This document shows, piece after piece, positions 6,821 through 12,041 of a stretch of 12,041 nucleotides of DNA. The position numbers and the translations under genes were made by a program. The notes below the pieces were generated by a model that saw only the letters and a program-made list of their open reading frames with translations, had not been told where the DNA came from and made no database searches. Position 1 is the first letter of the stretch. Each line of letters starts with the position of its first letter. This DNA is from Chitinophaga pinensis (lineage in GTDB: Bacteria > Bacteroidota > Bacteroidia > UKL13-3): positions 1-12,041 of the forward strand of contig CAMCJW010000061.1 of the NCBI GenBank assembly GCA_945875195.1, read 5' to 3'.

Positions 6821-7963
6821 ATGCAGCAAATAGAAAGGAGTATTGCAAAGCACTTATTGTATAATTTAAAGCCCAATAAGGTACTATTATTGTTAGGACC
6901 AAGGCGAGTTGGTAAAACCAGTTTGGTAAAAACGCTGGTGGCAACTTTGGCGAATGAAAAAATTCTTCAATTAAATGGAGAAGACATAGCAACGAGCGCA
7001 GTTCTTAAGCAAAGAACGGTTGAGAATTACAAACGCTTGTTGGGTAATTATACCTTGCTGATTATTGATGAGGCACAGAAAATAGAAGATATTGGTCCTA
7101 TTCTAAAGTTGATGGTGGATGAAATTCCAGGAATAAAAATATTGGTAACCGGTTCTTCCATATTCGATTTAAGTAACAAGCTGGGTGAGCCATTAACTGG
7201 AAGAAAGATCACCATACAATTGTTCCCTTTTGCGCAAATGGAGTATCAGTCTATTGAAAATTTGGTTCAAACCAAAGCAAATTTAGAGGAGAGGTTAATT
7301 TATGGAAGTTACCCAGAATTACTGCAATACAATAACCACCATGAAAAGGCTAATTATTTAAATGAGTTATTAAACGACTATTTACTCAAAGATATTTTAG
7401 CTATTGATGGGGTACGTAATGCCTCAAAAATGCTAGATTTATTGAAGTTGATAGCTTTTCAAGTTGGCAGTGAAGTTTCGCTTGATGAGTTAGGAAAGCA
7501 ATTGGGTATGAGCAAAAATACCGCAGAAAAATATTTGGATTTATTGACCAAAGTATTTGTGATTTTTAGGCTACCAGGTTTTAGTAGAAATCTAAGAAGT
7601 GAGATAGTAAAAAGCAATAAATGGTACTTTTACGACAATGGCATTCGCAATGCCTTAATAGCAAATTTTTCGCCATTAAGCATGCGCAGTGATGCCGGAA
7701 TTTTGTGGGAGAATTATTGCTTATACGAGCGCATCAAGCACCAAAAATACATGCACCTACAAGTAAACAATTATTTTTGGCGAACCTACCAACAGCAAGA
7801 AATTGATTGGATTGAAGACCGCGGTGGCAAATTATATGCCTACGAAATGAAGTGGAATGCCACCAAAAAAGTTAAGGTACCCAGCGCTTGGCTGCATGCC
7901 TATCCTGATGCGAGTTTTGAGGTAATAAACCAGGATAATTACCTAGATTGGATTTTGGATTAA
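6821..7963 (+). CDS. AAA_14/DUF4143 ATP-binding protein
   Basis: This 380-residue protein has the standard architecture of the family. Walker A is GPRRVGKT (26-33), Walker B is LLIIDEAQ (79-86), and a sensor-like VTGSS (109-113) is followed by the family block LTGRKITIQLFPF and YGSYPE (161-166). A winged-helix-like segment follows (about 218-248, including LGMSKNTAEKYLDLL). The C-terminal part (DUF4143) has KWYFYDNGIRNAL (267-279), then E297, D329 (EIDW), E342 and K344 (YEMKW), an arrangement resembling a PD-(D/E)xK nuclease core. The family is widespread, often in many copies per genome, and its cellular role is poorly known. The gene stands alone, between the glycosyltransferase operon and rpsU, with its own unusual repeat-bearing promoter. 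ATP binding is well supported, nuclease activity is inference. Confidence 0.92.
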   Translation: MQQIERSIAKHLLYNLKPNKVLLLLGPRRVGKTSLVKTLVATLANEKILQLNGEDIATSAVLKQRTVENYKRLLGNYTLLIIDEAQKIEDIGPILKLMVDEIPGIKILVTGSSIFDLSNKLGEPLTGRKITIQLFPFAQMEYQSIENLVQTKANLEERLIYGSYPELLQYNNHHEKANYLNELLNDYLLKDILAIDGVRNASKMLDLLKLIAFQVGSEVSLDELGKQLGMSKNTAEKYLDLLTKVFVIFRLPGFSRNLRSEIVKSNKWYFYDNGIRNALIANFSPLSMRSDAGILWENYCLYERIKHQKYMHLQVNNYFWRTYQQQEIDWIEDRGGKLYAYEMKWNATKKVKVPSAWLHAYPDASFEVINQDNYLDWILD

Positions 7964-8004
7964 TTAATGTAGGACTCCCAAAACCACCTAATTTGCATTT
8001 TAAG

Positions 8005-8034
8005 TTGCATTTCCAAATTATTCTGCTACCTTTG
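8005..8034 (+). promoter_or_regulatory. rpsU promoter (TTG-N19-TACCTTTG)
   Basis: TTG at 8005-8007 and TACCTTTG at 8027-8034 are separated by exactly 19 nt, a near-ideal Bacteroidota housekeeping sigma-factor promoter. Transcription should start near 8041, giving a leader of about 40 nt that contains the Shine-Dalgarno sequence. Confidence 0.8.
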
Positions 8035-8061
8035 CATCCCCTGAAAAGGGAAAATCTAAAG

Positions 8062-8072
8062 GAAAGGAGGTG
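8062..8072 (+). promoter_or_regulatory. Strong Shine-Dalgarno sequence of rpsU
   Basis: GAAAGGAGGTG is complementary over 11 nt to the conserved 3' end of bacterial 16S rRNA (CACCTCCTTTC) and lies 8 nt before the ATG at 8081. No other gene start in the window has such a sequence. In Bacteroidota the anti-Shine-Dalgarno is normally sequestered on the 30S subunit by a pocket involving bS21, bS18 and bS6, and rpsU is a known exception in keeping a strong site. This suits autoregulation by bS21 level: ribosomes lacking bS21 would expose the anti-SD and translate rpsU. Confidence 0.85.
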
Positions 8073-8080
8073 CACATAAT

Positions 8081-8275
8081 ATGATCCATATCAGCGTAAA
8101 AGAAAATGAATCTTTGGACAGAGCTCTTAAGAAGTTCAAGAAGAAGTTTGAGAAAACAGGTGTAGTAAAGGAGCTTCGTGCCCGCCAAGCTTTCACCAAG
8201 CATTGCATTAACAAGCGTCACGAGAAAATCCGTGCTGCCTACAAATTGAAGATGCAACAACAAGACCAAGCATAA
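8081..8275 (+). CDS. rpsU: 30S ribosomal protein bS21
   Basis: The 64-residue product is a clear bS21: KENESLDRALKKFKKKFEKT (7-26) followed by GVVKELRARQAFTKH and a basic C-terminal helix (KRHEKIRAAYKLKMQ). It is a small, highly basic protein of the 30S platform close to the 16S rRNA 3' end. In Bacteroidota it helps hide the anti-Shine-Dalgarno, so its level can change which mRNAs are translated. The gene has its own consensus promoter, a strong Shine-Dalgarno and an intrinsic terminator directly downstream, making it a complete monocistronic unit. Its neighbours xerC and hpf on the same strand form an arrangement familiar in this phylum. Confidence 0.97.
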   Translation: MIHISVKENESLDRALKKFKKKFEKTGVVKELRARQAFTKHCINKRHEKIRAAYKLKMQQQDQA

Positions 8276-8293
8276 GACCTCGTAGTTTTATAT

Positions 8294-8327
8294 AAAAGCA
8301 GCCTGATTATCAGGCTGCTTTTTTTTT
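8294..8327 (+). terminator. Intrinsic terminator after rpsU
   Basis: AGCAGCCTGA (8297-8306) and TCAGGCTGCT (8310-8319) form a perfect 10-bp GC-rich stem with a TTA loop. A preceding A-run (8294-8296) can extend the pairing into the T-run of nine that ends at 8327. This is the clearest rho-independent terminator in the window; it should uncouple rpsU from xerC. Confidence 0.93.
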
Positions 8328-8388
8328 GACACAAATATTTGAAAATCTTGCCAAAAATTGCTTACCTTGCTTTTACCAATTACTCCAG

Positions 8389-9279
8389 ATGCTATTGCAA
8401 GAGGCCATTGATCATTTTTTGAATTTTGTGCAGTTTGAGAAGAAGCAATCAAAGCATTCTTCTTTGGCCTACCATAGCGACCTCCACCAATTTTCGGATT
8501 TTCTCGCCGTTACTTATAGCGTAAAAGACTTAGCTGGTTTTAACCATTTGCAAATTCGCTCCTGGATTGCCCATTTAATGAACCAAGGTGTTTTGCCTCG
8601 CAGCATTTCTAGGAAAATATCTACGCTCAAATCGTTCTATAAATTTTTGCTGAAACAGGAGTGGGTTCAAACCAACCCCATGCAAAAAATTGTATTGCCC
8701 AAAGCCTCCCGCAAATTGCCTGTTTTTGTTGAAGAAAAAGCAATGGTTAACCTGTTAGAGGTTGCCAGGTTTAATGATAGTTTTGAGGACAAACGCGATG
8801 AGCTCATACTGCACATGTATTACGGTACTGGCATGCGTCAATCTGAACTCATTGGGCTCAAGGCAAAAGATGTTGATTTGTTTAAAATGCAGGTTAAGGT
8901 GATGGGGAAAAGGAGCAAGGAACGCATCATTCCTATTACCCGCGAATTGGCGCAATTGGTAACAGTTTATATGGAAATGCGCCAAAAGAATGGCATTGAC
9001 AACGAGGTGTTGTTTACCAACCAAACAGGCAAAGCACTCTATCCAAAATTGGTTTACAGGGTTGTTCACCAGCATTTATCTGAGGTTACCACCATCCAAA
9101 AAAGGAGTCCGCATGTACTGAGGCATACTTATGCCACACACATGCTCAACAACGGTGCCGATTTAAATGCCATCAAAGAGCTATTGGGTCATGCCAACCT
9201 TTCTGCTACCCAAGTGTATACCCACAACAGTATCGAAAGATTAAAACAAGTTTATAAAAATAAACATCCAAGGTCATAA
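8389..9279 (+). CDS. xerC: Tyrosine recombinase XerC/XerD-like
   Basis: A 296-residue tyrosine recombinase of the length usual for XerC/XerD. The N-terminal SAM-like core-binding domain covers about 1-95 (YHSDLHQFSDFL; RSISRKISTLKSFYKFLL). The catalytic domain carries the full set of active residues: R150 (GTGMRQSEL), K174 (GKRSKER), H242 and R245 (HVLRHTYATH), H268 (LLGHANLSATQ) and nucleophile Y277 (VYTH). It should act at a dif-like site to resolve chromosome dimers; C versus D cannot be separated with certainty by eye, and xerC is preferred for its position between rpsU and hpf. I chose ATG 8389. The frame also opens at TTG 8326, but that lies in the T-run of the rpsU terminator and adds 21 unlikely residues. 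A weak promoter-like TACCTTGC occurs at 8363-8370. No sign of an integrase cargo or att site. Confidence 0.92.
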   Translation: MLLQEAIDHFLNFVQFEKKQSKHSSLAYHSDLHQFSDFLAVTYSVKDLAGFNHLQIRSWIAHLMNQGVLPRSISRKISTLKSFYKFLLKQEWVQTNPMQKIVLPKASRKLPVFVEEKAMVNLLEVARFNDSFEDKRDELILHMYYGTGMRQSELIGLKAKDVDLFKMQVKVMGKRSKERIIPITRELAQLVTVYMEMRQKNGIDNEVLFTNQTGKALYPKLVYRVVHQHLSEVTTIQKRSPHVLRHTYATHMLNNGADLNAIKELLGHANLSATQVYTHNSIERLKQVYKNKHPRS

Positions 9280-9304
9280 ACCCTGCCTTCCATTATTTGC
9301 CCGC

Positions 9305-9340
9305 AGGAATTGGTTTATCTGGCAGGTATGAACCAATCCT
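9305..9340 (+). promoter_or_regulatory. Stem-loop in the xerC-hpf spacer
   Basis: ATTGGTT (9309-9315) pairs with AACCAAT (9331-9337), and AGG (9305-9307) with CCT (9338-9340) past a single bulged A, leaving a 15-nt loop. There is no T-run after it, so it is not a terminator. It sits 23 nt before the hpf ATG and could be an mRNA processing, stability or translation-control element; the function is a guess. Confidence 0.45.
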
Positions 9341-9363
9341 CAAAAATAATATAATAAAAAAGT

Positions 9364-9669
9364 ATGAAGATCGAAATTCAATCCATTCACTTTAAAGCAG
9401 ACAAGAAGCTGCTAGATTTTATTAAAAACAAGGTAGAGAAAACTCAAACCTTTTTCGACGGCGTGCAGCATGCAGATGTTTATTTGAAATTAGATAAGGA
9501 CAAAGAGGGAGATAATAAGGTGGTAGAGATAAAAATGAATGTGGCCGGTAACGCAATATTTGCAAAGGAGCAAGACAGTACATTCGAAACCGCCACAGAT
9601 TTGGTGCTAGATAAATTGGTAGCGCAAATCCGCAAACACAAAGAAAAACTCCAGGCTAAATCTGCGTAA
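9364..9669 (+). CDS. hpf: Ribosome hibernation-promoting factor, short form (HPF/RaiA family)
   Basis: The 101-residue product matches the HPF/RaiA (S30AE) family: an opening strand MKIEIQSIHFKADKKLLDFI, a helix and FFDGVQHADVYLKLDKDKEG, then VVEIKMNVAGNAIFAKEQD and a long helix, FETATDLVLDKLVAQIRKHKEKLQ. It has only the N-terminal ribosome-binding domain, without the C-terminal dimerisation domain of long HPF. Such proteins bind the 30S decoding region and silence ribosomes in stationary phase or starvation. It follows xerC by 84 nt and has an A-rich start without Shine-Dalgarno; it may be read through from xerC. In many Bacteroidota tRNA genes and tuf come next, but here a repeat mosaic and a convergent peptidase gene follow. 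Confidence 0.93.
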   Translation: MKIEIQSIHFKADKKLLDFIKNKVEKTQTFFDGVQHADVYLKLDKDKEGDNKVVEIKMNVAGNAIFAKEQDSTFETATDLVLDKLVAQIRKHKEKLQAKSA

Positions 9670-9676
9670 AAAAATT

Positions 9677-9701
9677 GCCACCAGGGCTCCAAGGCACCAA
9701 G
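9677..9701 (+). repeat. 25-nt CCAAGG-type repeat, copy 1
   Basis: Starts GCCACCAGGG and ends GGCACCAAG, built of three related octamers (CACCAGGG, CTCCAAGG, CACCAAGT). It matches copy 2 at 21 of 25 positions and the reverse complement of copy 3 at 22 of 25. A run of nine T follows at 9705-9713. Confidence 0.8.
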
Positions 9702-9731
9702 TTATTTTTTTTTAATTAATTGAGAAATTTT

Positions 9732-9756
9732 GCCACCAAGGCTTTGAGGCACCAAG
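9732..9756 (+). repeat. 25-nt CCAAGG-type repeat, copy 2
   Basis: Starts GCCACCAAGG and ends GGCACCAAG; the middle octamer has changed to CTTTGAGG. It is followed by a run of seven T. Direct orientation relative to copy 1. Confidence 0.8.
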
Positions 9757-9766
9757 TTTTTTTATT

Positions 9767-9803
9767 TATAAACGTTCGACCCCTTCGGGGTCGCATGTTT
9801 ATA
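9767..9803. repeat. 37-nt REP-like palindrome
   Basis: A symmetric nested dyad: TATAAAC (9767-9773) pairs with GTTTATA (9797-9803), and CGACCCC (9777-9783) with GGGGTCG (9787-9793) around a TTC triloop; 3-nt partly mismatched joints lie between the two stems. The size and form resemble REP elements mobilised by RAYT transposases. It could also end transcripts from either side. Confidence 0.65.
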
Positions 9804-9827
9804 GGGAAATAAAATGCTATATATATG

Positions 9828-9844
9828 TGACCCTTTCAGGGTCA
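9828..9844. repeat. Second TTC-triloop hairpin related to the REP-like palindrome
   Basis: TGACCCT (9828-9834), TTC and AGGGTCA (9838-9844) form a perfect 7-bp stem. Compared with the inner stem of the neighbouring palindrome, the outermost pair has changed from C-G to T-A and the loop-closing pair from C-G to T-A, both sides changing together. Confidence 0.65.
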
Positions 9845-9880
9845 ATAAAACTCCTAAAAAGGAAGAAAAAAAATAAAAAT

Positions 9881-9905
9881 CTCTGTGCCTTGGAGCCTTG
9901 GTGGC
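9881..9905 (-). repeat. 25-nt CCAAGG-type repeat, copy 3 (inverted)
   Basis: On the minus strand it starts GCCACCAAGG and ends GGCACAGAG. It is inverted relative to copies 1 and 2 and ends 6 nt before the stop codon of the M14 peptidase gene. Confidence 0.8.
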
Positions 9906-9911
9906 AAAAAA

Positions 9912-11636
9912 TTAATCAATAAAATACACAGGATACCGTAAGTGTTCTTTTTCGTAGTAAGGAGAGTTTTTATAGAGATAACCCAAAACCTCGAATTTGC
10001 TTTTGGCTTTTTCGGGGTTTTGTGTTTTCCAGGCCTCAAAGTTCTTGCGCAATTCTGGGTTATTTTCTAGCAACAACGCCGCATCTTCCTCAAATGCATA
10101 ATCTGAGAAACCTTCCTTTTCATTGAGGATTGGGTCAAAGAAATTCCAAGCCATAAAGCCATCCCAAGTTTCTGGGTTGAGCACTTCTAATATATACCTG
10201 CTGCCATTTTGTTGGGTTGGTATAATCCAATCTCCAGCATAAAAGGTAATGGACATTTGTTTGCTGATACTTTCTATACTGCTGTGCACAAAATGTCCTT
10301 CATAAGGGTTTTGACTATTTTTGATGTTACTGATATATTTTGCAGTGACCAATATGCTGGTATCTTTGGTTATTTCATAAACCTGAATATTGTTTGCCTT
10401 GAGCCGTTCTTTGGCTTTTGACCATGCTTGAGGCAATACAAAATAGCTAGGTATTTTTTGGTTCAAAGTTGCATAGCAAGAGTCGTAATAGGGGATAGGC
10501 TTGGTAAAAGGCTTACTTTTATTGTAGTAGTTGCGTTCGTAATTGCCTAGGGTGCTGTTTCTTTTTTCTAGCTCATAGCCTTTAAATTGTAGTGTTTTGC
10601 TGGCTTCTCTGCTCACTTTATAGTTGCTGGCATATTGAGTTTGTTTTAGCATCCATATCTGCTGCAATTCTTTGGTTCGAACCAACTCTTTTTTATGCGA
10701 TTGGCAATAGCTCTGAAAAGCATCTAGCAGCGCATAAGTGGCTTTTACCCTATCTGGATAAGGTTTGAGCATGTGCGTTTCTGCAACAAAAGCCAAGGTG
10801 CCGAATAAGGCCGCATAGCCGGTAGAAAATTTGGGACTTTCAATAAATACTTCATAACCTTGTTCATCTGGTGATTGGCCAAATACATTTACATACGGGC
10901 ACATTTCATATCCTTTCTTTTGCATGTCTTTATATAAAGTAGGATTCATTTCATTGTATAGAAAATCGGCTGCTGGTCCGCCCAACTTTTGCTTTTGGGT
11001 GGTAATTAGGGTCATGGTATATTGGTAATCTGCACCGTTTGAGGTATGGGTATCAAGGAAAACATCTGGTTGCCATTGCTGAAATATTTGGTAGAAGGCA
11101 AAGGTGTTTTTGGTATCGGCTTTGAGGAAATCTCGGTTCAGATCGTAATTGCAGGCGCTGGCGCGGAATCCTTTTTCGATAGGGCCATTTTGATTGGCAC
11201 GAGTATATTCTTTTCTGTTTCGGAGGCCGTCTATATTATAGGCAGGAATAACTAAAATGGTAACAGAGTCTGGGATCAACTTTGGGTTTTTGGCTAATGC
11301 ATTGAGATAAAGTATAGAGGCATCCACACCCTCACTTTCGCCGGGGTGAATGCCGTTCATGATGAGCCATACCACATTTCTATTCCATGCCATGTTGGGT
11401 TCAAACCGTTTGTTTTTATTGACCACCAACAAATGAATAGGATTTCCGCCGTCGGAGTAGGCAATGGTTTGTAATTGCATAAATTCGCAGGCAGAATCTA
11501 ATTTTTGGTAGGTTTGAACCAATTCGTGAAATGTGGGAGTAGAGTTTGCCTTGAAATTGGTTTTTGGCAATTGAGCAAATCCCGAAAAAGTAAAAAAGGA
11601 AGAAAAAATGATGGAGAAAGCAAACCTATTTGTCAT
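9912..11636 (-). CDS. Secreted M14 family zinc metallocarboxypeptidase
   Basis: A 574-residue protein starting with a signal peptide (hydrophobic core about 5-19, cleavage probably after GFA at 21). The M14 catalytic domain has zinc ligands H97 and E100 (NGIHPGES) and H197 (DTHTSNG), the substrate-binding pair N167-R168 (YDLNRDF), and the catalytic glutamate probably E286 (FVAETHML). All are intact, so it should be an active peptidase acting outside the cytoplasm. Beyond about residue 310 is a C-terminal region with no motif I recognise; no obvious Por-type sorting tail is seen. I chose the ATG ending at 11636 because it begins directly at the signal peptide. The frame stays open upstream to 11828, but those 64 codons are Phe-rich with no protein-like pattern. 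The gene converges on hpf across the repeat mosaic. No consensus promoter is visible in its own upstream region. Confidence 0.9.
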   Translation of the reverse strand: MTNRFAFSIIFSSFFTFSGFAQLPKTNFKANSTPTFHELVQTYQKLDSACEFMQLQTIAYSDGGNPIHLLVVNKNKRFEPNMAWNRNVVWLIMNGIHPGESEGVDASILYLNALAKNPKLIPDSVTILVIPAYNIDGLRNRKEYTRANQNGPIEKGFRASACNYDLNRDFLKADTKNTFAFYQIFQQWQPDVFLDTHTSNGADYQYTMTLITTQKQKLGGPAADFLYNEMNPTLYKDMQKKGYEMCPYVNVFGQSPDEQGYEVFIESPKFSTGYAALFGTLAFVAETHMLKPYPDRVKATYALLDAFQSYCQSHKKELVRTKELQQIWMLKQTQYASNYKVSREASKTLQFKGYELEKRNSTLGNYERNYYNKSKPFTKPIPYYDSCYATLNQKIPSYFVLPQAWSKAKERLKANNIQVYEITKDTSILVTAKYISNIKNSQNPYEGHFVHSSIESISKQMSITFYAGDWIIPTQQNGSRYILEVLNPETWDGFMAWNFFDPILNEKEGFSDYAFEEDAALLLENNPELRKNFEAWKTQNPEKAKSKFEVLGYLYKNSPYYEKEHLRYPVYFID

Positions 11637-11834
11637 ATTTTGGATTGAAAAGGATGGATATTTTGGGCAAAATGAGAAATTTTTTGCGTAAAAAAAGTTT
11701 TTTTTGTACCCGAGCTGGCAACAATTTTGGGTGAATGTTTGAAAGATGAAGAAGGAGCCCCAAAACAAGCTTGCAATTAAGTCGTTGAAAATTAGGCTAA
11801 ATTTGAAAAAAACGATTAATAATTGCAAATAGAT

Positions 11835-11864
11835 TTGCGTAATTTAAGGTTATCTTTAGCTTTG
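11835..11864 (+). promoter_or_regulatory. Rightward promoter P1 (TTG-N19-TAGCTTTG)
   Basis: TTG at 11835-11837 and TAGCTTTG at 11857-11864 are 19 nt apart, the same geometry as the rpsU promoter. The inverted repeat GCAAAT-AG-ATTTGC (11825-11838) covers the -33 element and could be an operator. Transcription would run toward the right window edge from about 11871. Confidence 0.65.
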
Positions 11865-11912
11865 CCTCACTGTTACGCTTCAACTTCTCTTTAAAATATT
11901 TTTGCTTCCTGC

Positions 11913-11942
11913 TTGTAAACATCCTGCAAAACACTACATTTG
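11913..11942 (+). promoter_or_regulatory. Rightward promoter P2 (TTG-N19-TACATTTG)
   Basis: TTG at 11913-11915 and TACATTTG at 11935-11942, again with exactly 19 nt between. The -7 element is embedded in an inverted repeat, CTGCAAA (11924-11930) and TTTGCAG (11939-11945). Predicted start about 11949, giving a leader of about 87 nt to the ATG at 12036. Confidence 0.7.
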
Positions 11943-12035
11943 CAGTCCTTTTTAAATAAAAAGGCATAATGTAGAATTGTTCTTTGCAGGTTAACTTCCA
12001 GAAAATTAGCGCAATAGCTGTTTTTGGAAATTAAA

Positions 12036-12041
12036 ATGGAC
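12036..12041 (+). CDS. Possible start of a gene running off the right edge
   Basis: ATGGAC at the very end is preceded by the A-rich stretch AAATTAAA, the usual context of starts in this genome, and lies downstream of two consensus promoters. Only two codons are visible, so nothing can be said about the product and the start itself is a guess from context. Confidence 0.3.

Larger units (their letters stand above)
9669..9913. mobile_element. Putative MITE/REP-like repeat mosaic between hpf and the M14 gene
   Basis: This gene-free stretch is nearly all repeats. A 25-nt element occurs at 9677-9701 and 9732-9756 on the + strand and inverted at 9881-9905. The outer two copies match at 20 of 21 inner positions and so form terminal inverted repeats. 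Immediately outside them lies the same 8-mer, AAAAAATT (9669-9676 and 9906-9913), as a target duplication would look. Two related hairpins lie inside. The block fills almost exactly the gap between the two convergent stop codons, the right-hand 8-mer even overlapping the peptidase stop. No transposase is encoded. The A-rich flanks are low complexity, so the duplication could be chance; static intergenic repeats or a bidirectional terminator are alternatives. Confidence 0.5.
11637..12035. other. Gene-poor divergent intergenic region
   Basis: About 400 nt without a convincing gene. The left part (11637-11823) is the upstream region of the minus-strand peptidase gene; it is T/A-rich with an A7-G-T8 tract at about 11692-11707 and shows no TAnnTTTG element on the minus strand. 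The right part holds two + strand promoters, two TTTGC-containing inverted repeats (11825-11838 and 11924-11945) and a small AT-rich stem-loop at 11947-11964. Confidence 0.7.

Noticed and set aside
8326..8388. N-terminal extension of xerC from TTG 8326
   Set aside because: It begins inside the T-run of the rpsU terminator; ATG 8389 gives the normal XerC length and start.
8755..9075. 106-codon antisense open frame in xerC
   Set aside because: A shadow of the conserved recombinase catalytic domain, without motif or start signals.
8326..9279. The tyrosine recombinase as an integrase of a mobile island
   Set aside because: Length, complete catalytic set and rpsU-xerC-hpf context fit housekeeping Xer; no attachment-site repeats or cargo are seen.
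9670..9911. tRNA genes expected after hpf
   Set aside because: No cloverleaf or T-loop GTTCRANNC in a tRNA context was found; the GTTCGA at 9774-9779 belongs to the REP-like palindrome.
11637..11828. 64-codon upstream extension of the M14 peptidase
   Set aside because: It would bury the signal peptide and is a low-complexity Phe-rich stretch read from T-rich DNA.

Overview
The window comes from a low-GC member of the Bacteroidota. Three things point there. Promoters carry the phylum-specific -7 element TAnnTTTG, several with a TTG exactly 19 nt upstream. Every gene start except rpsU lacks a Shine-Dalgarno sequence and is simply A/T-rich. The gene content (BatA-type vWA protein, DUF4199, degenerate dihydroorotase, rpsU-xerC-hpf) is typical of that phylum. 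Class or genus cannot be fixed from the sequence.

Layout, left to right. (1) 2-1954: the 3' part of a BatA-like membrane protein with a von Willebrand A domain, running in from the left edge. (2) 2048-6664: a tight five-gene + strand operon encoding a dihydroorotase-like protein that has lost its metal ligands, a very acidic unknown protein, a DUF4199 four-helix membrane protein, a polyisoprenyl-phosphate-type GT2 glycosyltransferase, and a GT4-like glycosyltransferase. It combines a probable non-catalytic pyrimidine-pathway homologue with envelope glycan synthesis. (3) 6719-6792: two and a third copies of a 32-bp repeat, each full copy containing an inverted repeat, lying directly on the promoter of an AAA_14/DUF4143 ATPase gene (6821-7963). 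(4) 8005-9669: the rpsU-xerC-hpf block. rpsU has a near-perfect promoter, an 11-nt Shine-Dalgarno match and a strong intrinsic terminator; xerC (tyrosine recombinase) and hpf (ribosome hibernation) follow. (5) 9669-9913: a gene-free mosaic of repeats between hpf and a convergent gene. A 25-nt element occurs three times, its outer two copies are inverted, and they are flanked by an 8-nt direct repeat; two hairpins inside show compensatory changes. It resembles a small non-autonomous mobile or REP-like element. (6) 9912-11636, minus strand: a secreted M14 metallocarboxypeptidase. (7) 11637-12041: a gene-poor divergent region with two well-formed + strand promoters, pointing at a gene that probably starts at 12036 and continues outside the window.

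No complete new defence or biosynthetic system is visible. The most interesting items are the repeat operator in front of the ATPase, the MITE-like repeat mosaic, the metal-less dihydroorotase in a glycosyltransferase operon, and the rpsU leader with its lineage-exceptional Shine-Dalgarno.
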